A DNA stretch of 34,321 bases from Bacteroidaceae bacterium (GTDB lineage Bacteria; Bacteroidota; Bacteroidia; Bacteroidales; Bacteroidaceae): contig JAILKU010000131.1 of the NCBI GenBank assembly GCA_024693505.1, positions 1 to 34,321 on the forward strand, in the 5' to 3' direction. Numbering within the stretch: the stretch's first letter is position 1; each line of letters begins with the position of its first letter. This document shows positions 1 through 7,474 of the stretch, piece by piece. The notes beneath the pieces were generated by a model that saw only the letters and a list, made by a program, of their open reading frames with translations, was not told the DNA's origin and did not search any database. Both the position numbers and the translations under genes were made by a program.

Positions 1-2
1 AC

Positions 3-2171
3 CGTTCGAGCACGTTATTCTGGAAGGGGCAGTATCACATGTGGTACACCGGCCAGACGTTCCCGCCCGGTCAGCCTCAGGGCATCAGCAAGATCGGCTA
101 TGCCGTTTCGGACGACGGCGTTCACTTCCGCCGCGTACAGAAGGAGCCCGTGCTGATGCCTGAGATGGACTACGAGGGCTTCTCGGTGATGAATCCCTAC
201 GTGATGTACGACGAGGGGCGCAAGGTGCTGCGAATGTGGTACTCGAGCGGGGAGACTTATGAGCCGAACGTGGAATGCTACGCCGAGTCGGCCGACGGCA
301 TCCACTGGCAACGCTCGCCCCTGAACCCCATCTTCGGCAAGGGCGCTCCGGGCGAGTGGGACTGCGACCGGGTAGGGGGACTTGAGGTGCACCGCCTGCA
401 GGACGGACGCTTCATCATGTTCTACATCGGCTACTCGGACATCAATACTGCCCGCATCGGAGCCGCCGTTTCGCCCGACGGCATTACGCGCTGGCACCGT
501 CTGCAGGCCAATCCGCTGGTGGAGCCCGTGCCGGGCGAGTGGGACGGCCATGCCTGCTACAAGCCTACGGTCTTCCACGACCGGGCGAACAAGCGCTGGC
601 TGCTCTGGTACAACGGGCGGAAGGACGCTAACGAGTTCATCGGCATGGCCATTCACGAGGGGGACGACCTGCTGAGCACCGAGCCCGTTGCCGCCTTGCC
701 CGACTCGACGCTGATAGAGCACTATGTGGCCGACTTCAACAGCCACGACCAGGAGACCTACCGCCAGGCCTTCCCGAACGACAAGGCTGCGGACTTTCTG
801 AAGGCGAACATTCCCCTCTTCCAGTGCCCCGACAAGGAGCTGGAGCGCACCTACTACTTCCGCTGGTGGACGTATCGCAAGCATGTCCGGCAGACGCCCG
901 ACGGCTTCGTCATCACCGAGTTCCTGCCCAATGTGGGATGGGCGGGCAAGCACAATACCATCAACTGCCCGGCCTCTCACCACTTCTACGAGGGCCGGTG
1001 GCTGCGCAATCCCCGGTATCTCGCCGACTACGCCCGCTTCTGGTTCTACGGCGGGGGCTCCGTCCGCAGCTACAGCTTCCCCGCTGCCGATGCCATCTGG
1101 AACTACCTGCTCGTCCATCCCGACGGGGAGCTGGAGGCCGACCTCTACGAGAAGCTGAAGGAGAACTATGCCGGATGGGAGAAGGAGCGGCTCGACAGCA
1201 CCAACCTCTTCTGGCAGTTCGACGGCAACGACGGCATGGAGGTCTCCGTCTCGGGCAACCTGAGTCCCGACCACTCGGGCTACCGGCCCACCATAAATAG
1301 TTATATGTATGCCGATGCCGTGGCCCTCTCCAGGCTGGCGGCCCGCCGCGGCGAGAAGGCCGATGCCGAGCTGTATGCCCAGAAGGCCGCTGAGCGGAAG
1401 TCCCTGATGGACCGGTACCTCTGGGACGGGAAGGACGAGTTCTACAAGGTCGTCCCGCGTCATGCCGACCTCTCCGTCTCTCCCTGCCGCGAGGAGCTGG
1501 GCTACGTGCCCTGGATGTACGACATCCCCGACCGCGACAAGCTCGTGGCCTGGGAGCAGCTCTTCGACCCGCAGGGTTTCCTGGCCCCCTACGGCCCCAC
1601 CACCGCCGAGCAGCGCAGCCCCGGATTCGCCGTGGCCTATGAGGGACACGAGTGCCAGTGGAACGGGCCGAGCTGGCCCTTCGCCACCTCGCAGACGCTG
1701 AAGGCGATGGCCCGCAGCCTGCGCCGCTTCGGAGATGAGGGCCTGACCCGCGAGCGCTACATGCAGGTGCTGCAGGCCTACAGCCGATCGCACCGCCTGG
1801 GGCAGCAGTGTTTCATCGACGAGAACCTGAACCCCTTCACCGGCGACTGGATAGCACGAACCCTGCTGAAGCAGCGCGGCGACGTGATTCCCGACCGCGG
1901 AAAGGACTACAACCACTCCACCTTCGCCGACAACATCATCTCCGACCTCATCGGCCTGCAGGTCGACGAGCGCGGACGCATCAGCCTCTGCCCCCTCGTG
2001 CCCGCCGACTACTGGGACTGGTTCTGCCTGCTCGACGTGAACTGCCAGGGCCACCGCGTCGACATCATCTACGACCGCACGGGCCGCCACTACGGCCGCG
2101 GCAAGGGCCTGCAGCTCATCATCGACGGCAAGGCCAGGCGCGTCAAGCCGAAGCATTTCCGCCACCTCTGA
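3..2171 (+). CDS. Bimodular glycoside hydrolase: beta-propeller plus MGH1/GH63-like (alpha/alpha)6 domain (5' end outside window)
   Basis: The frame is open to the left edge, so the N-terminus, including any signal peptide, is missing. The visible N-terminal ~220 residues carry repeated blade-like segments (HMWYTG, RMWYSS, MFYIGYS, LLWYNGRKD) typical of GH43/GH32/GH130-type five-bladed propellers. The following ~480 residues resemble the (alpha/alpha)6-barrel MGH1-like/GH63 clan: YYFRWWTYRKHV, an EGHECQWNGPSWPF segment and FTGDWIARTLLKQ. In GH63 relatives the catalytic base is a Glu just before the W-x-GP-x-W motif, and the Glu in HECQWNGPSW occupies a comparable place; this residue assignment is inference. 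A role in degrading a plant or host glycan is likely, but the substrate cannot be read from the sequence. The gene ends at TGA 2169-2171. Family placement is confident at fold level and weak at substrate level. Confidence 0.85.
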   Translation, partial: RSSTLFWKGQYHMWYTGQTFPPGQPQGISKIGYAVSDDGVHFRRVQKEPVLMPEMDYEGFSVMNPYVMYDEGRKVLRMWYSSGETYEPNVECYAESADGIHWQRSPLNPIFGKGAPGEWDCDRVGGLEVHRLQDGRFIMFYIGYSDINTARIGAAVSPDGITRWHRLQANPLVEPVPGEWDGHACYKPTVFHDRANKRWLLWYNGRKDANEFIGMAIHEGDDLLSTEPVAALPDSTLIEHYVADFNSHDQETYRQAFPNDKAADFLKANIPLFQCPDKELERTYYFRWWTYRKHVRQTPDGFVITEFLPNVGWAGKHNTINCPASHHFYEGRWLRNPRYLADYARFWFYGGGSVRSYSFPAADAIWNYLLVHPDGELEADLYEKLKENYAGWEKERLDSTNLFWQFDGNDGMEVSVSGNLSPDHSGYRPTINSYMYADAVALSRLAARRGEKADAELYAQKAAERKSLMDRYLWDGKDEFYKVVPRHADLSVSPCREELGYVPWMYDIPDRDKLVAWEQLFDPQGFLAPYGPTTAEQRSPGFAVAYEGHECQWNGPSWPFATSQTLKAMARSLRRFGDEGLTRERYMQVLQAYSRSHRLGQQCFIDENLNPFTGDWIARTLLKQRGDVIPDRGKDYNHSTFADNIISDLIGLQVDERGRISLCPLVPADYWDWFCLLDVNCQGHRVDIIYDRTGRHYGRGKGLQLIIDGKARRVKPKHFRHL

Positions 2172-2190
2172 CGAGAAAGAGCGGGCCGTC

Positions 2191-2484
2191 GTGTTGACGG
2201 GCGACAACATCCTCAGCTGCCCCGACTTCGATATCCCCATCGGCAGCAACAGAGGCCTGAAGCTGCAGTGCACCGGCGCCAGCGCCACGCTCTCCCTCAC
2301 GGGCAATTATGCAGTTACCGCCGGCTTCAACTGCAGCAACTACGGCGGAGGTATGCCTGTGAGCAACATGGCCGCTGACGGCTACAGCGTAGAACTCACC
2401 TCCACCACGGACGGGCCGGACGACGACGCAGACGGAACCCCCGACTACTGGACCTGGAAGTACACCGTGACGAAGAACCCCTGA
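2191..2484 (+). CDS. Short unrecognised ORF downstream of the glycoside hydrolase, possibly a remnant
   Basis: An open frame of 97 codons starts at GTG 2191 and ends at TGA 2482-2484. It lies 19 nt downstream of the hydrolase stop, in another frame. The product is beta-rich in character (VLTGDNILSCPDFDIP, LKLQCTGASATLSLTG), has four Cys, an acidic DDDADGTPD stretch, no signal peptide and no recognised domain. The frame stays open, without a start codon, through the end of the hydrolase gene. It could therefore be the tail of a larger cell-surface protein that was truncated or fused, or simply a chance ORF in GC-rich DNA. A strong terminator follows, which fits the end of a transcription unit. 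Confidence 0.35.
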   Translation: MLTGDNILSCPDFDIPIGSNRGLKLQCTGASATLSLTGNYAVTAGFNCSNYGGGMPVSNMAADGYSVELTSTTDGPDDDADGTPDYWTWKYTVTKNP

Positions 2485-2525
2485 GCGGCCTGAAGGCCGT
2501 CAACCCCTAAACTGGGGGAACCCTG

Positions 2526-2561
2526 CCCGCCCGCGGCGCCTCGAGCGTCGCGGGCGGGTTT
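2526..2561 (+). terminator. GC-rich hairpin terminator after the hydrolase unit
   Basis: A 10-bp perfect stem (arms 2526-2535 and 2549-2558, CCCGCCCGCG / CGCGGGCGGG) encloses a 13-nt loop and is followed by TTT. It lies between the plus-strand hydrolase unit and the minus-strand transporter. The T tract is short, so termination may be incomplete. Confidence 0.6.
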
Positions 2562-2656
2562 GCGAAAGGCACGGGAAAGGCCCTCTGGCGGGGCTGATAT
2601 CTCCCCTTCCGACAAGATTCCGAACCCCCTCCAAACAAAAGCCCGTATTCGTTACC

Positions 2657-2676
2657 AACAAAAACCGGTTTTTGTT
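2657..2676. repeat. 20-bp perfect palindrome
   Basis: AACAAAAACC is followed directly by its reverse complement GGTTTTTGTT, giving a perfect 20-bp dyad with no spacer. It could be an operator or recombination-type site, or a hairpin. No promoter motif of the TAnnTTTG type lies next to it. Confidence 0.5.
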
Positions 2677-2778
2677 TGAGCCCCCCAAGTTTAACCCCTG
2701 AAACCTCACGAAGTATAGGCCAATTCCAGGGAACCCGTCCCCGGAAAACCCTCACGAGAGGAGGGGAGAGAGAAACGA

Positions 2779-2804
2779 AAAAGCGAGGCCCATGCCTCGC
2801 TTTT
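2779..2804 (-). terminator. Intrinsic terminator of the OPT transporter
   Basis: The stem has 11 bp (arms 2779-2789 and 2794-2804, AAAAGCGAGGC / GCCTCGCTTTT) and a 4-nt loop. The outer A:T pairs supply a U tract in both directions. It lies about 50 nt past the stop of the minus-strand transporter. Confidence 0.75.
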
Positions 2805-2825
2805 CCTATGCTGTGCGCAGCCATT

Positions 2826-2848
2826 CCCCTCCCTTATGAGGGGAGGGG
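2826..2848. repeat. C-rich/G-rich hairpin repeat, copy A
   Basis: CCCCTCCC and GGGAGGGG arms (2826-2833, 2841-2848) enclose a 7-nt loop. The same hairpin recurs at 13900-13922 and, with a slightly shorter stem, at 14013-14032. This marks it as a dispersed REP-like intergenic repeat rather than part of a gene. Confidence 0.55.
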
Positions 2849-2852
2849 TTTC

Positions 2853-4823
2853 CTATCTTCTCGCGCTCATCGACGCCCTTACCATATATATAATAAGGAT
2901 GCAGTACATGCCCAGGCTGAGGAGCTCGCTCAGGTAGCTGGCCCACCAGGCCGAGTAGTCGAACGTGACGCCGAAGCGGGCCAGGGCAGCGCTCACTACG
3001 CCCATCAGGGCTCCGCCGGCGATGAAGCCGCTGGCCAGCAGCGTGCCCTTCTCTCCGCGGGCCGCATTGACGGACTTGTCCCGGCTGCGCGTCGTCACGA
3101 ACCAGTTGACGGCTCCGCCGACGAGCAGGGGCAGGTTGAGCTGCAGCGGGATGAACATGCCCAGGGCGAAGGCCAGGGCCGATACGCCGAACGCGTTCAG
3201 CACCAGGGCGATGAGGGCGCCGATGCCGTAGAGCAGCCAGGGCGCTCCGCTGCCGCTCATCAGAGGCTCGATGACGGCTGCCATCGCATTGGCCTGAGGC
3301 GCGGCCAGGCGGCCGTCGGTGAAGCCGTACGTCTTGTTCAGTATTATGATGACGCCTGCCACGGTGGCAGCGCTCACCAGCGTGCCCAGGAACTTCCACG
3401 TCTCCTGCTTGCGCGGCGTGGAGCCCAGCCAGTAGCCTATCTTCAGGTCGGTGATGAAGCCGCCCGCCATGCTCAGCGCCGTGCAGACCACGCCGCCCAT
3501 GATGAGGGCCGCCACCATGCCGCTCGTGCCGCTCAGGCCCACGGCCACCATGATGACGGAGGCCAGGATGAGCGTCATCAGCGTCATGCCGCTCACGGGG
3601 TTCGTGCCCACGATGGCTATCGCGTTGGCCGCCACGGTGGTGAACAGGAACGTGATGACGGACACCACCAGGATGGCCACGACGGTGAACAGCACGTTGC
3701 CCTTCATCACGTCAAGATAGAAGAACATGGTGGTGGCCAGTACGGCCATCAGGATGCCGAAGGTGATCCAGCGCATGGAGATGTCGCGCTGCGTGCGCTC
3801 CACTTCCTGCCTGTCCGTCTTCTTGCCGCCCATCTCGCTTGCCGCCAGGCGGACGGCGCCGGTGATGAGCTTCCAGCTCTTCCAGATGCCGATGATGCCG
3901 GCCATGGCGATGCCGCCGATGCCGATGCTCTTGGCGTACTTGAAGAGCTCCTCGGCACTGGCCGCCGATGCCGTGAGGCCGCCGCCGATGTCGAGGGTGG
4001 GGAAGAGCAGGGCAATGCCGGGCACAATGACCCACCACACGAGGGCCGAGCCGCAGCAGATGATGAAGGCGTACTTCAGTCCGACGATGTAGCCCATGCC
4101 CAGCACGGCGGCGCCCGTGTTGATCTTCAGCACGAGCTTGGTCTTCTCGGCCAGCGTCTCGCCCCAGAGCAGGGCGCGGCTCGTGAAGTCCTCGTTCCAC
4201 AGGCCGAAAGTGGCCACGACGAAATCGTACAGCCCGCCTATCAGGCCGGCTATGAGCAGGGGCTTGGCCTGGTCGCCCCCCTTACTGCCGCTGACGAGCA
4301 CCTGCGTGCTGGCCGTGGCCTCGGGGAAGGGATACTTGCCGTGCATGTCCTTCACGAAGTACTTGCGGAAGGGGATGAGCAGCAGGATGCCCAGGATGCC
4401 GCCCAGCAGGCTGGCGAAGAAGACCTCCATGAAGTTGACCGTCATCTCGGGATACTTGGCCTGCAGGATGTAGAGGGCGGGCAGGGTGAAGATGGCTCCT
4501 GCCACGATGACGCCGCTGCAGGCTCCTATGCTCTGAATGATGACGTTCTCGCCCAGCGCGTTCCTGCGCTTCGTGGCGCTGCTCACGCCCACGGCGATGA
4601 TGGTGATGGGGATGGCCGCCTCGAAGACCTGGCCCACCTTCAGTCCCAGGTAGGCCGCTGCGGCGCTGAAGATGACGGCCATCAGGATGCCCCAGCACAC
4701 CGACCACGCGTTCACTTCGCGCGGGTTGGCCGTGGCAGGCATAAGGGGGGTGTACTGCTCGCCCTCTTTCAGCTCGGTGAAAGCATTCTCGGGCAGCGTG
4801 TCTCTGTATTCGTTGTCGTTCAT
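2853..4823 (-). CDS. OPT-family oligopeptide transporter
   Basis: This 656-residue polytopic inner-membrane protein belongs to the oligopeptide transporter (OPT) superfamily. Prokaryotic members are thought to be proton-coupled importers of peptides or metal chelates. Visible are many hydrophobic spans beginning near residue 44 (WGILMAVIFSAAAAYLGLKVGQ), the conserved segment FRKYFVKDMHGKYPFPEATA and the glycine-rich loops that follow. The length matches the family. ATG 4821-4823 is the natural start: the N-terminal ~40 residues are hydrophilic and cytosolic. No Shine-Dalgarno is seen; instead the mRNA leader is a pyrimidine-rich repeat. The gene lies 126 nt downstream of the GGGtGRT gene on the same strand, separated by an inverted repeat. 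Substrate cannot be inferred. Confidence 0.93.
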   Translation of the reverse strand: MNDNEYRDTLPENAFTELKEGEQYTPLMPATANPREVNAWSVCWGILMAVIFSAAAAYLGLKVGQVFEAAIPITIIAVGVSSATKRRNALGENVIIQSIGACSGVIVAGAIFTLPALYILQAKYPEMTVNFMEVFFASLLGGILGILLLIPFRKYFVKDMHGKYPFPEATASTQVLVSGSKGGDQAKPLLIAGLIGGLYDFVVATFGLWNEDFTSRALLWGETLAEKTKLVLKINTGAAVLGMGYIVGLKYAFIICCGSALVWWVIVPGIALLFPTLDIGGGLTASAASAEELFKYAKSIGIGGIAMAGIIGIWKSWKLITGAVRLAASEMGGKKTDRQEVERTQRDISMRWITFGILMAVLATTMFFYLDVMKGNVLFTVVAILVVSVITFLFTTVAANAIAIVGTNPVSGMTLMTLILASVIMVAVGLSGTSGMVAALIMGGVVCTALSMAGGFITDLKIGYWLGSTPRKQETWKFLGTLVSAATVAGVIIILNKTYGFTDGRLAAPQANAMAAVIEPLMSGSGAPWLLYGIGALIALVLNAFGVSALAFALGMFIPLQLNLPLLVGGAVNWFVTTRSRDKSVNAARGEKGTLLASGFIAGGALMGVVSAALARFGVTFDYSAWWASYLSELLSLGMYCILIIYMVRASMSARR

Positions 4824-4826
4824 AGG

Positions 4827-4870
4827 TTAAGGGGATTAAGGAGTTTAGGGGAATAGGGGAATTAAGGGGG
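4827..4870 (-). repeat. Short C-rich tandem repeat in the OPT leader
   Basis: On the plus strand five degenerate 8-9 nt units (TTAAGGGGA, TTAAGGAGT, TTAGGGGAA, TAGGGGAA, TTAAGGGGG) run in tandem. In the mRNA sense this is a CCCCTTAA-type repeat ending three nt before the start codon, where a ribosome-binding site would normally lie. Confidence 0.55.
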
Positions 4871-4885
4871 GTATCCTATTTAATT

Positions 4886-4926
4886 GTGTCTCCCGACCTT
4901 TGTTGTAAGTAAAAGCCGGGAGACAC
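4886..4926 (-). terminator. Inverted repeat after the GGGtGRT gene, probable terminator or attenuator
   Basis: A 10-bp perfect stem (GTGTCTCCCG 4886-4895, CGGGAGACAC 4917-4926) surrounds a 21-nt loop, 23 nt past the GGGtGRT stop. In the minus direction it is followed by AATTAAAT rather than a clear U tract, so termination may be partial and read-through into the transporter gene is possible. Confidence 0.5.
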
Positions 4927-4949
4927 GCTAGGATGATGAAAACGATGGA

Positions 4950-5969
4950 TTATTTCTTGTTCAATGCCAGGTCGACATTCACGGCGCAGGCTACAGAGCA
5001 GCCAACCATCGGGTTGTTGCCGATGCCCAGGAAGCCCATCATCTCAACGTGAGCGGGCACTGAGCTCGAGCCGGCGAACTGGGCATCGCTGTGCATGCGG
5101 CCCAGGGTGTCGGTCATACCATAGGAGGCAGGTCCGGCAGCCATGTTGTCGGGATGCAGGGTACGGCCCGTGCCGCCGCCGCTGGCTACGCTGAAGTATG
5201 CCTTGCCGGCACGGATGCGCTCCTTCTTGTACGTTCCTGCAACGGGGTGCTGGAAGCGGGTGGGGTTGGTGCTGTTGCCGGTGATGCTGACGTCAACGTC
5301 TTCCTTCCACAGGATAGCCACGCCCTCGCGGACGTCGTCGGCGCCGTAGCAGTTCACTGCGGCACGCGGACCCTTCGAGTAGGCGATGCGCTTCACTTCC
5401 TTCAGCTCGCCCGTGAAGTAGTCGAACTGCGTCTGCACATAGGTAAAGCCGTTGATGCGGCTGATAATCATGGCGGCGTCCTTGCCCAGTCCGTTCAGTA
5501 TGCAGCGCAGGGGCTTGTCGGCTGGTCTCGACTTGTTGGCCATCTGGGCAATCTTGATGGCGCCCTCGGCAGCGGCGAACGACTCGTGTCCGGCCAGGAA
5601 GGCGAAGCACTTGGTCTCGGGCGAGAGCAGGCGGGCGGCCAGTTCACCGTGTCCGATACCGACCTTGCGGTCGTCGGCTACGGAGCCGGGGATGCAGAAG
5701 CTCTGCAGGCCCTCGCCGATGTACTCGGCAGCCTTGACGGCATTGGGAGCCTTTTCCTTCAGGGCAATGGCTGTGCCAACTACGTATGCCCACTTGGCGT
5801 TCTCGAAACAAATCATCTGTGTCTCTTCGCAGGTCTGGTAGGGATCCAAACCGGCAGCGTCGCAGATCTGGTTGGCTTCCTCGATAGAAGCGATGCCGTG
5901 AGCGTTCAGGCATGCGAGAATCTGTTTGATACGACGATCTTGAGATTCAAATTTTACTTCTCTTATCAT
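4950..5969 (-). CDS. GGGtGRT family protein
   Basis: This 339-residue protein carries the family signature GGGTGRT at residues 264-270. It matches the conserved GGGtGRT family known from anaerobic bacteria; the function of that family is not established as far as I know. It has no signal peptide and no membrane span, so it is probably cytosolic. Several Cys are present (among them ETKCFAFLAG, LRCILNG, VNCYGAD and the C-terminal GCSVACAV), plus a gly-rich segment GSSSVPAHVEMMGFLGIGNNP. ATG 5967-5969 is preceded by GGAG about 9 nt upstream. That GGAG directly follows the TAA stop of the upstream gene, with a 12-nt gap between the genes, so the two are almost certainly cotranscribed and translationally coupled. 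Pairing with an IscU/NifU-like protein suggests an Fe-S-related role; this is inference. Confidence 0.9.
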   Translation of the reverse strand: MIREVKFESQDRRIKQILACLNAHGIASIEEANQICDAAGLDPYQTCEETQMICFENAKWAYVVGTAIALKEKAPNAVKAAEYIGEGLQSFCIPGSVADDRKVGIGHGELAARLLSPETKCFAFLAGHESFAAAEGAIKIAQMANKSRPADKPLRCILNGLGKDAAMIISRINGFTYVQTQFDYFTGELKEVKRIAYSKGPRAAVNCYGADDVREGVAILWKEDVDVSITGNSTNPTRFQHPVAGTYKKERIRAGKAYFSVASGGGTGRTLHPDNMAAGPASYGMTDTLGRMHSDAQFAGSSSVPAHVEMMGFLGIGNNPMVGCSVACAVNVDLALNKK

Positions 5970-5981
5970 AGTCTTAACTCC

Positions 5982-6683
5982 TTATTCTTTACGTGGGTCA
6001 ATACACTTCACGGCACCGTCCTCGGGCTTTGTGCGGCCGTAGGTGCCAGTAACACTCTTGAGGGCTTCGTCAGCGGGCACGCCTTTCTTGATGGCATCCA
6101 TGAACTTGCCCATGTGAACGAACTCGTAACCGCAGGCCTGGTTGTCCTCGTCGAGGAACATCTTGGTGATATAGCCTTCGGTGAGCTGCAAGTAGCGCGT
6201 ACCCTTCACCTTCGTGCCATACAGGGTACCAGTCTGCGAGATAAGACCCTTGCCCAGGTCTTCCAGTCCTGCACCAATCATCAAGCCGCCTTCGGAGAAA
6301 GCACTCTGCGTACGTCCATAAACAATCTGCAGGAACAGCTCACGCATTGCAGTGTTGATAGCGTCGCATACCAAGTCGGTATTGAGTGCCTCGAGCAATG
6401 TCTTGCCAGGCAGGATCTCGCTGGCCATAGCAGCTGAATGGGTCATGCCCGAGCAGCCGATAGTCTCTACGAGACATTCCTCAATGATTCCGTCCTTGAC
6501 ATTAAGCGTCAGTTTGCATGCGCCTTGCTGAGGAGCACACCATCCAACACCGTGGGTAAGACCACTGATGTCTTTGATTTCCTTTGCCTGAACCCACTTG
6601 CCCTCTTCGGGAATCGGTGCAGGACCATGATTGGGGCCTTTAGCCACGCAACACATGTTTTGTACTTCGTGTGAATAAACCAT
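5982..6683 (-). CDS. IscU/NifU-like iron-sulfur cluster scaffold protein with atypical ligands
   Basis: This 233-residue protein starts with the NifU/IscU-type YSHEVQNM motif. It continues with WCAPQQGACKLTLNVKDG and IGCSGMTHSAAMASEILPGKTL. The second region aligns by eye with the IscU segment that contains the second cluster Cys (here C77). The first IscU ligand region (APACGD) is replaced by APQQGA, so the usual Cys and Asp are missing, although C49 and C56 flank it. The usual HC pair further on is not evident. The protein is about 100 residues longer than IscU, with a conserved-looking C-terminal extension. It is the first gene of an operon with the GGGtGRT gene. It likely binds or delivers an Fe-S cluster or metal; the exact role is unknown. 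Confidence 0.85.
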   Translation of the reverse strand: MVYSHEVQNMCCVAKGPNHGPAPIPEEGKWVQAKEIKDISGLTHGVGWCAPQQGACKLTLNVKDGIIEECLVETIGCSGMTHSAAMASEILPGKTLLEALNTDLVCDAINTAMRELFLQIVYGRTQSAFSEGGLMIGAGLEDLGKGLISQTGTLYGTKVKGTRYLQLTEGYITKMFLDEDNQACGYEFVHMGKFMDAIKKGVPADEALKSVTGTYGRTKPEDGAVKCIDPRKE

Positions 6684-6732
6684 AATTTAAAAAATCAATA
6701 TGTTTGGGTTTTATTGTTTTTAAAAGCGTTTG

Positions 6733-6764
6733 CAAAGTTAGTCATTTTTGAGTAGATAGGCAAC
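6733..6764 (-). promoter_or_regulatory. Bacteroidetes-type promoter of the IscU-like/GGGtGRT operon
   Basis: In the minus sense TAACTTTG (6733-6740) fits TAnnTTTG. A GTTG box (6761-6764) lies 20 nt upstream as the -33 element. The predicted transcript starts near 6726, about 40 nt before the start codon. Confidence 0.7.
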
Positions 6765-6873
6765 GTTTTGCTGAAGTTTTTTTCTGTAAGGCTTATTTTT
6801 CGTTAATAATTCCTCTTGTTGCCTTGGCTGATTGTACGTTCATCCTAATTAGCAAAATTTAATTTGCATTTAT

Positions 6874-6904
6874 TTTGCTTATCGCCCGCTTATTCGTACC
6901 TTTG
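6874..6904 (+). promoter_or_regulatory. Bacteroidetes-type promoter of the DUF4375 gene
   Basis: TTTG (6874-6877), a 19-nt spacer and TACCTTTG (6897-6904) match the consensus. The predicted transcript starts near 6911, which excludes the in-frame ATG at 6864 and favours ATG 6927. Confidence 0.8.
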
Positions 6905-6926
6905 CAATCACATTTTAGGTTTAAAT

Positions 6927-7430
6927 ATGGAAATTCAGATAAAAGAAAATGATATTCAGGCGGCAGCAGCTGGTGGAATGGATGATTTTGTCATGCTTTT
7001 CTATCATCGCATACTGCAATCTGCTGGAGGCCAATTGGATGCCGTTTCCATGCAGCAGCTTAATAGTGATCAGATAACCCTGCTGGCTTATGTCATTTTG
7101 CGGGACGAAGTAATGACCGGTGGTTTTATACAACTGATTCATAATGGCTATGGCGGCTTCGTATTTTTAAATCCTTTTGCTAAGGCCATACGTTTGTGGG
7201 GACTGAATGAATTGACTAAATTGGTTTACAAAGGTCGTAAGTTGTATGAAGATCATGGCAAAGCAATTGAACAGGAATGTTCAGATGAAGAGTTTATGGC
7301 TCTTTATGAACAATTTCCGGACTTTGATGATTTAGACGATGAGTTCGTGACTCAGGAGGAATACTTTACTGAGACAGTAGCTCATTATATCGATGAGCAT
7401 CTTGACAAGTTCGTCCAAGTTGTAAGGTAA
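6927..7430 (+). CDS. DUF4375 (DMP19-like) family protein
   Basis: This 167-residue acidic protein has the DUF4375 core: MTGGFIQLIHNGYGGFVFLNP followed by a helical AKAIRLWGLNELTKLVYKGRKLY segment. DMP19, a Neisseria DNA mimic, belongs to the same domain family, but most members are uncharacterised and DNA mimicry should not be assumed. The acidic C-terminal third (DFDDLDDEFVTQEEYF) is notable. The start was moved from an upstream in-frame ATG at 6864 to 6927 because the upstream ATG lies before the promoter. smpB follows after 44 nt and may be cotranscribed. Confidence 0.82.
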   Translation: MEIQIKENDIQAAAAGGMDDFVMLFYHRILQSAGGQLDAVSMQQLNSDQITLLAYVILRDEVMTGGFIQLIHNGYGGFVFLNPFAKAIRLWGLNELTKLVYKGRKLYEDHGKAIEQECSDEEFMALYEQFPDFDDLDDEFVTQEEYFTETVAHYIDEHLDKFVQVVR

Positions 7431-7474
7431 ATTCTGCTCCTGAATGGTTTTCAATACATTAACAGGTATATATA

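Larger units (their letters stand above)
2485..2852. other. Convergent intergenic region
   Basis: No convincing gene lies here; the open frames on either strand lack family similarity and are only side products of base composition. The stretch holds two terminator hairpins, a 20-bp perfect palindrome at 2657-2676, and a C/G-rich hairpin of the dispersed intergenic repeat type at 2826-2848. Confidence 0.6.

Noticed and set aside
15..2306. 763-codon minus-strand open frame opposite the glycoside hydrolase
   Set aside because: It results from the high GC content of the hydrolase gene; the plus-strand product has clear domain motifs and the minus product has none.
2507..2824. Short minus-strand frame between the hydrolase and the transporter
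   Set aside because: No family, no promoter, and it includes the terminator of the transporter unit.
2676..4856. 726-codon plus-strand open frame opposite the OPT transporter
   Set aside because: The product is low-complexity His/Gln/Arg-rich, with no domain, and it spans the terminator; the minus-strand transporter is unambiguous.
4886..4926. Riboswitch in the OPT transporter leader
   Set aside because: The structure is a single simple hairpin without the conserved core of any riboswitch class I can recognise; a terminator or attenuator is more economical.
5091..6437. 448-codon plus-strand open frame across the GGGtGRT and IscU-like genes
   Set aside because: It covers two real genes with clear motifs on the other strand and has no promoter or family.
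6864..6926. Upstream in-frame ATG for the DUF4375 gene
   Set aside because: It lies before the consensus promoter, so the transcript cannot contain it.
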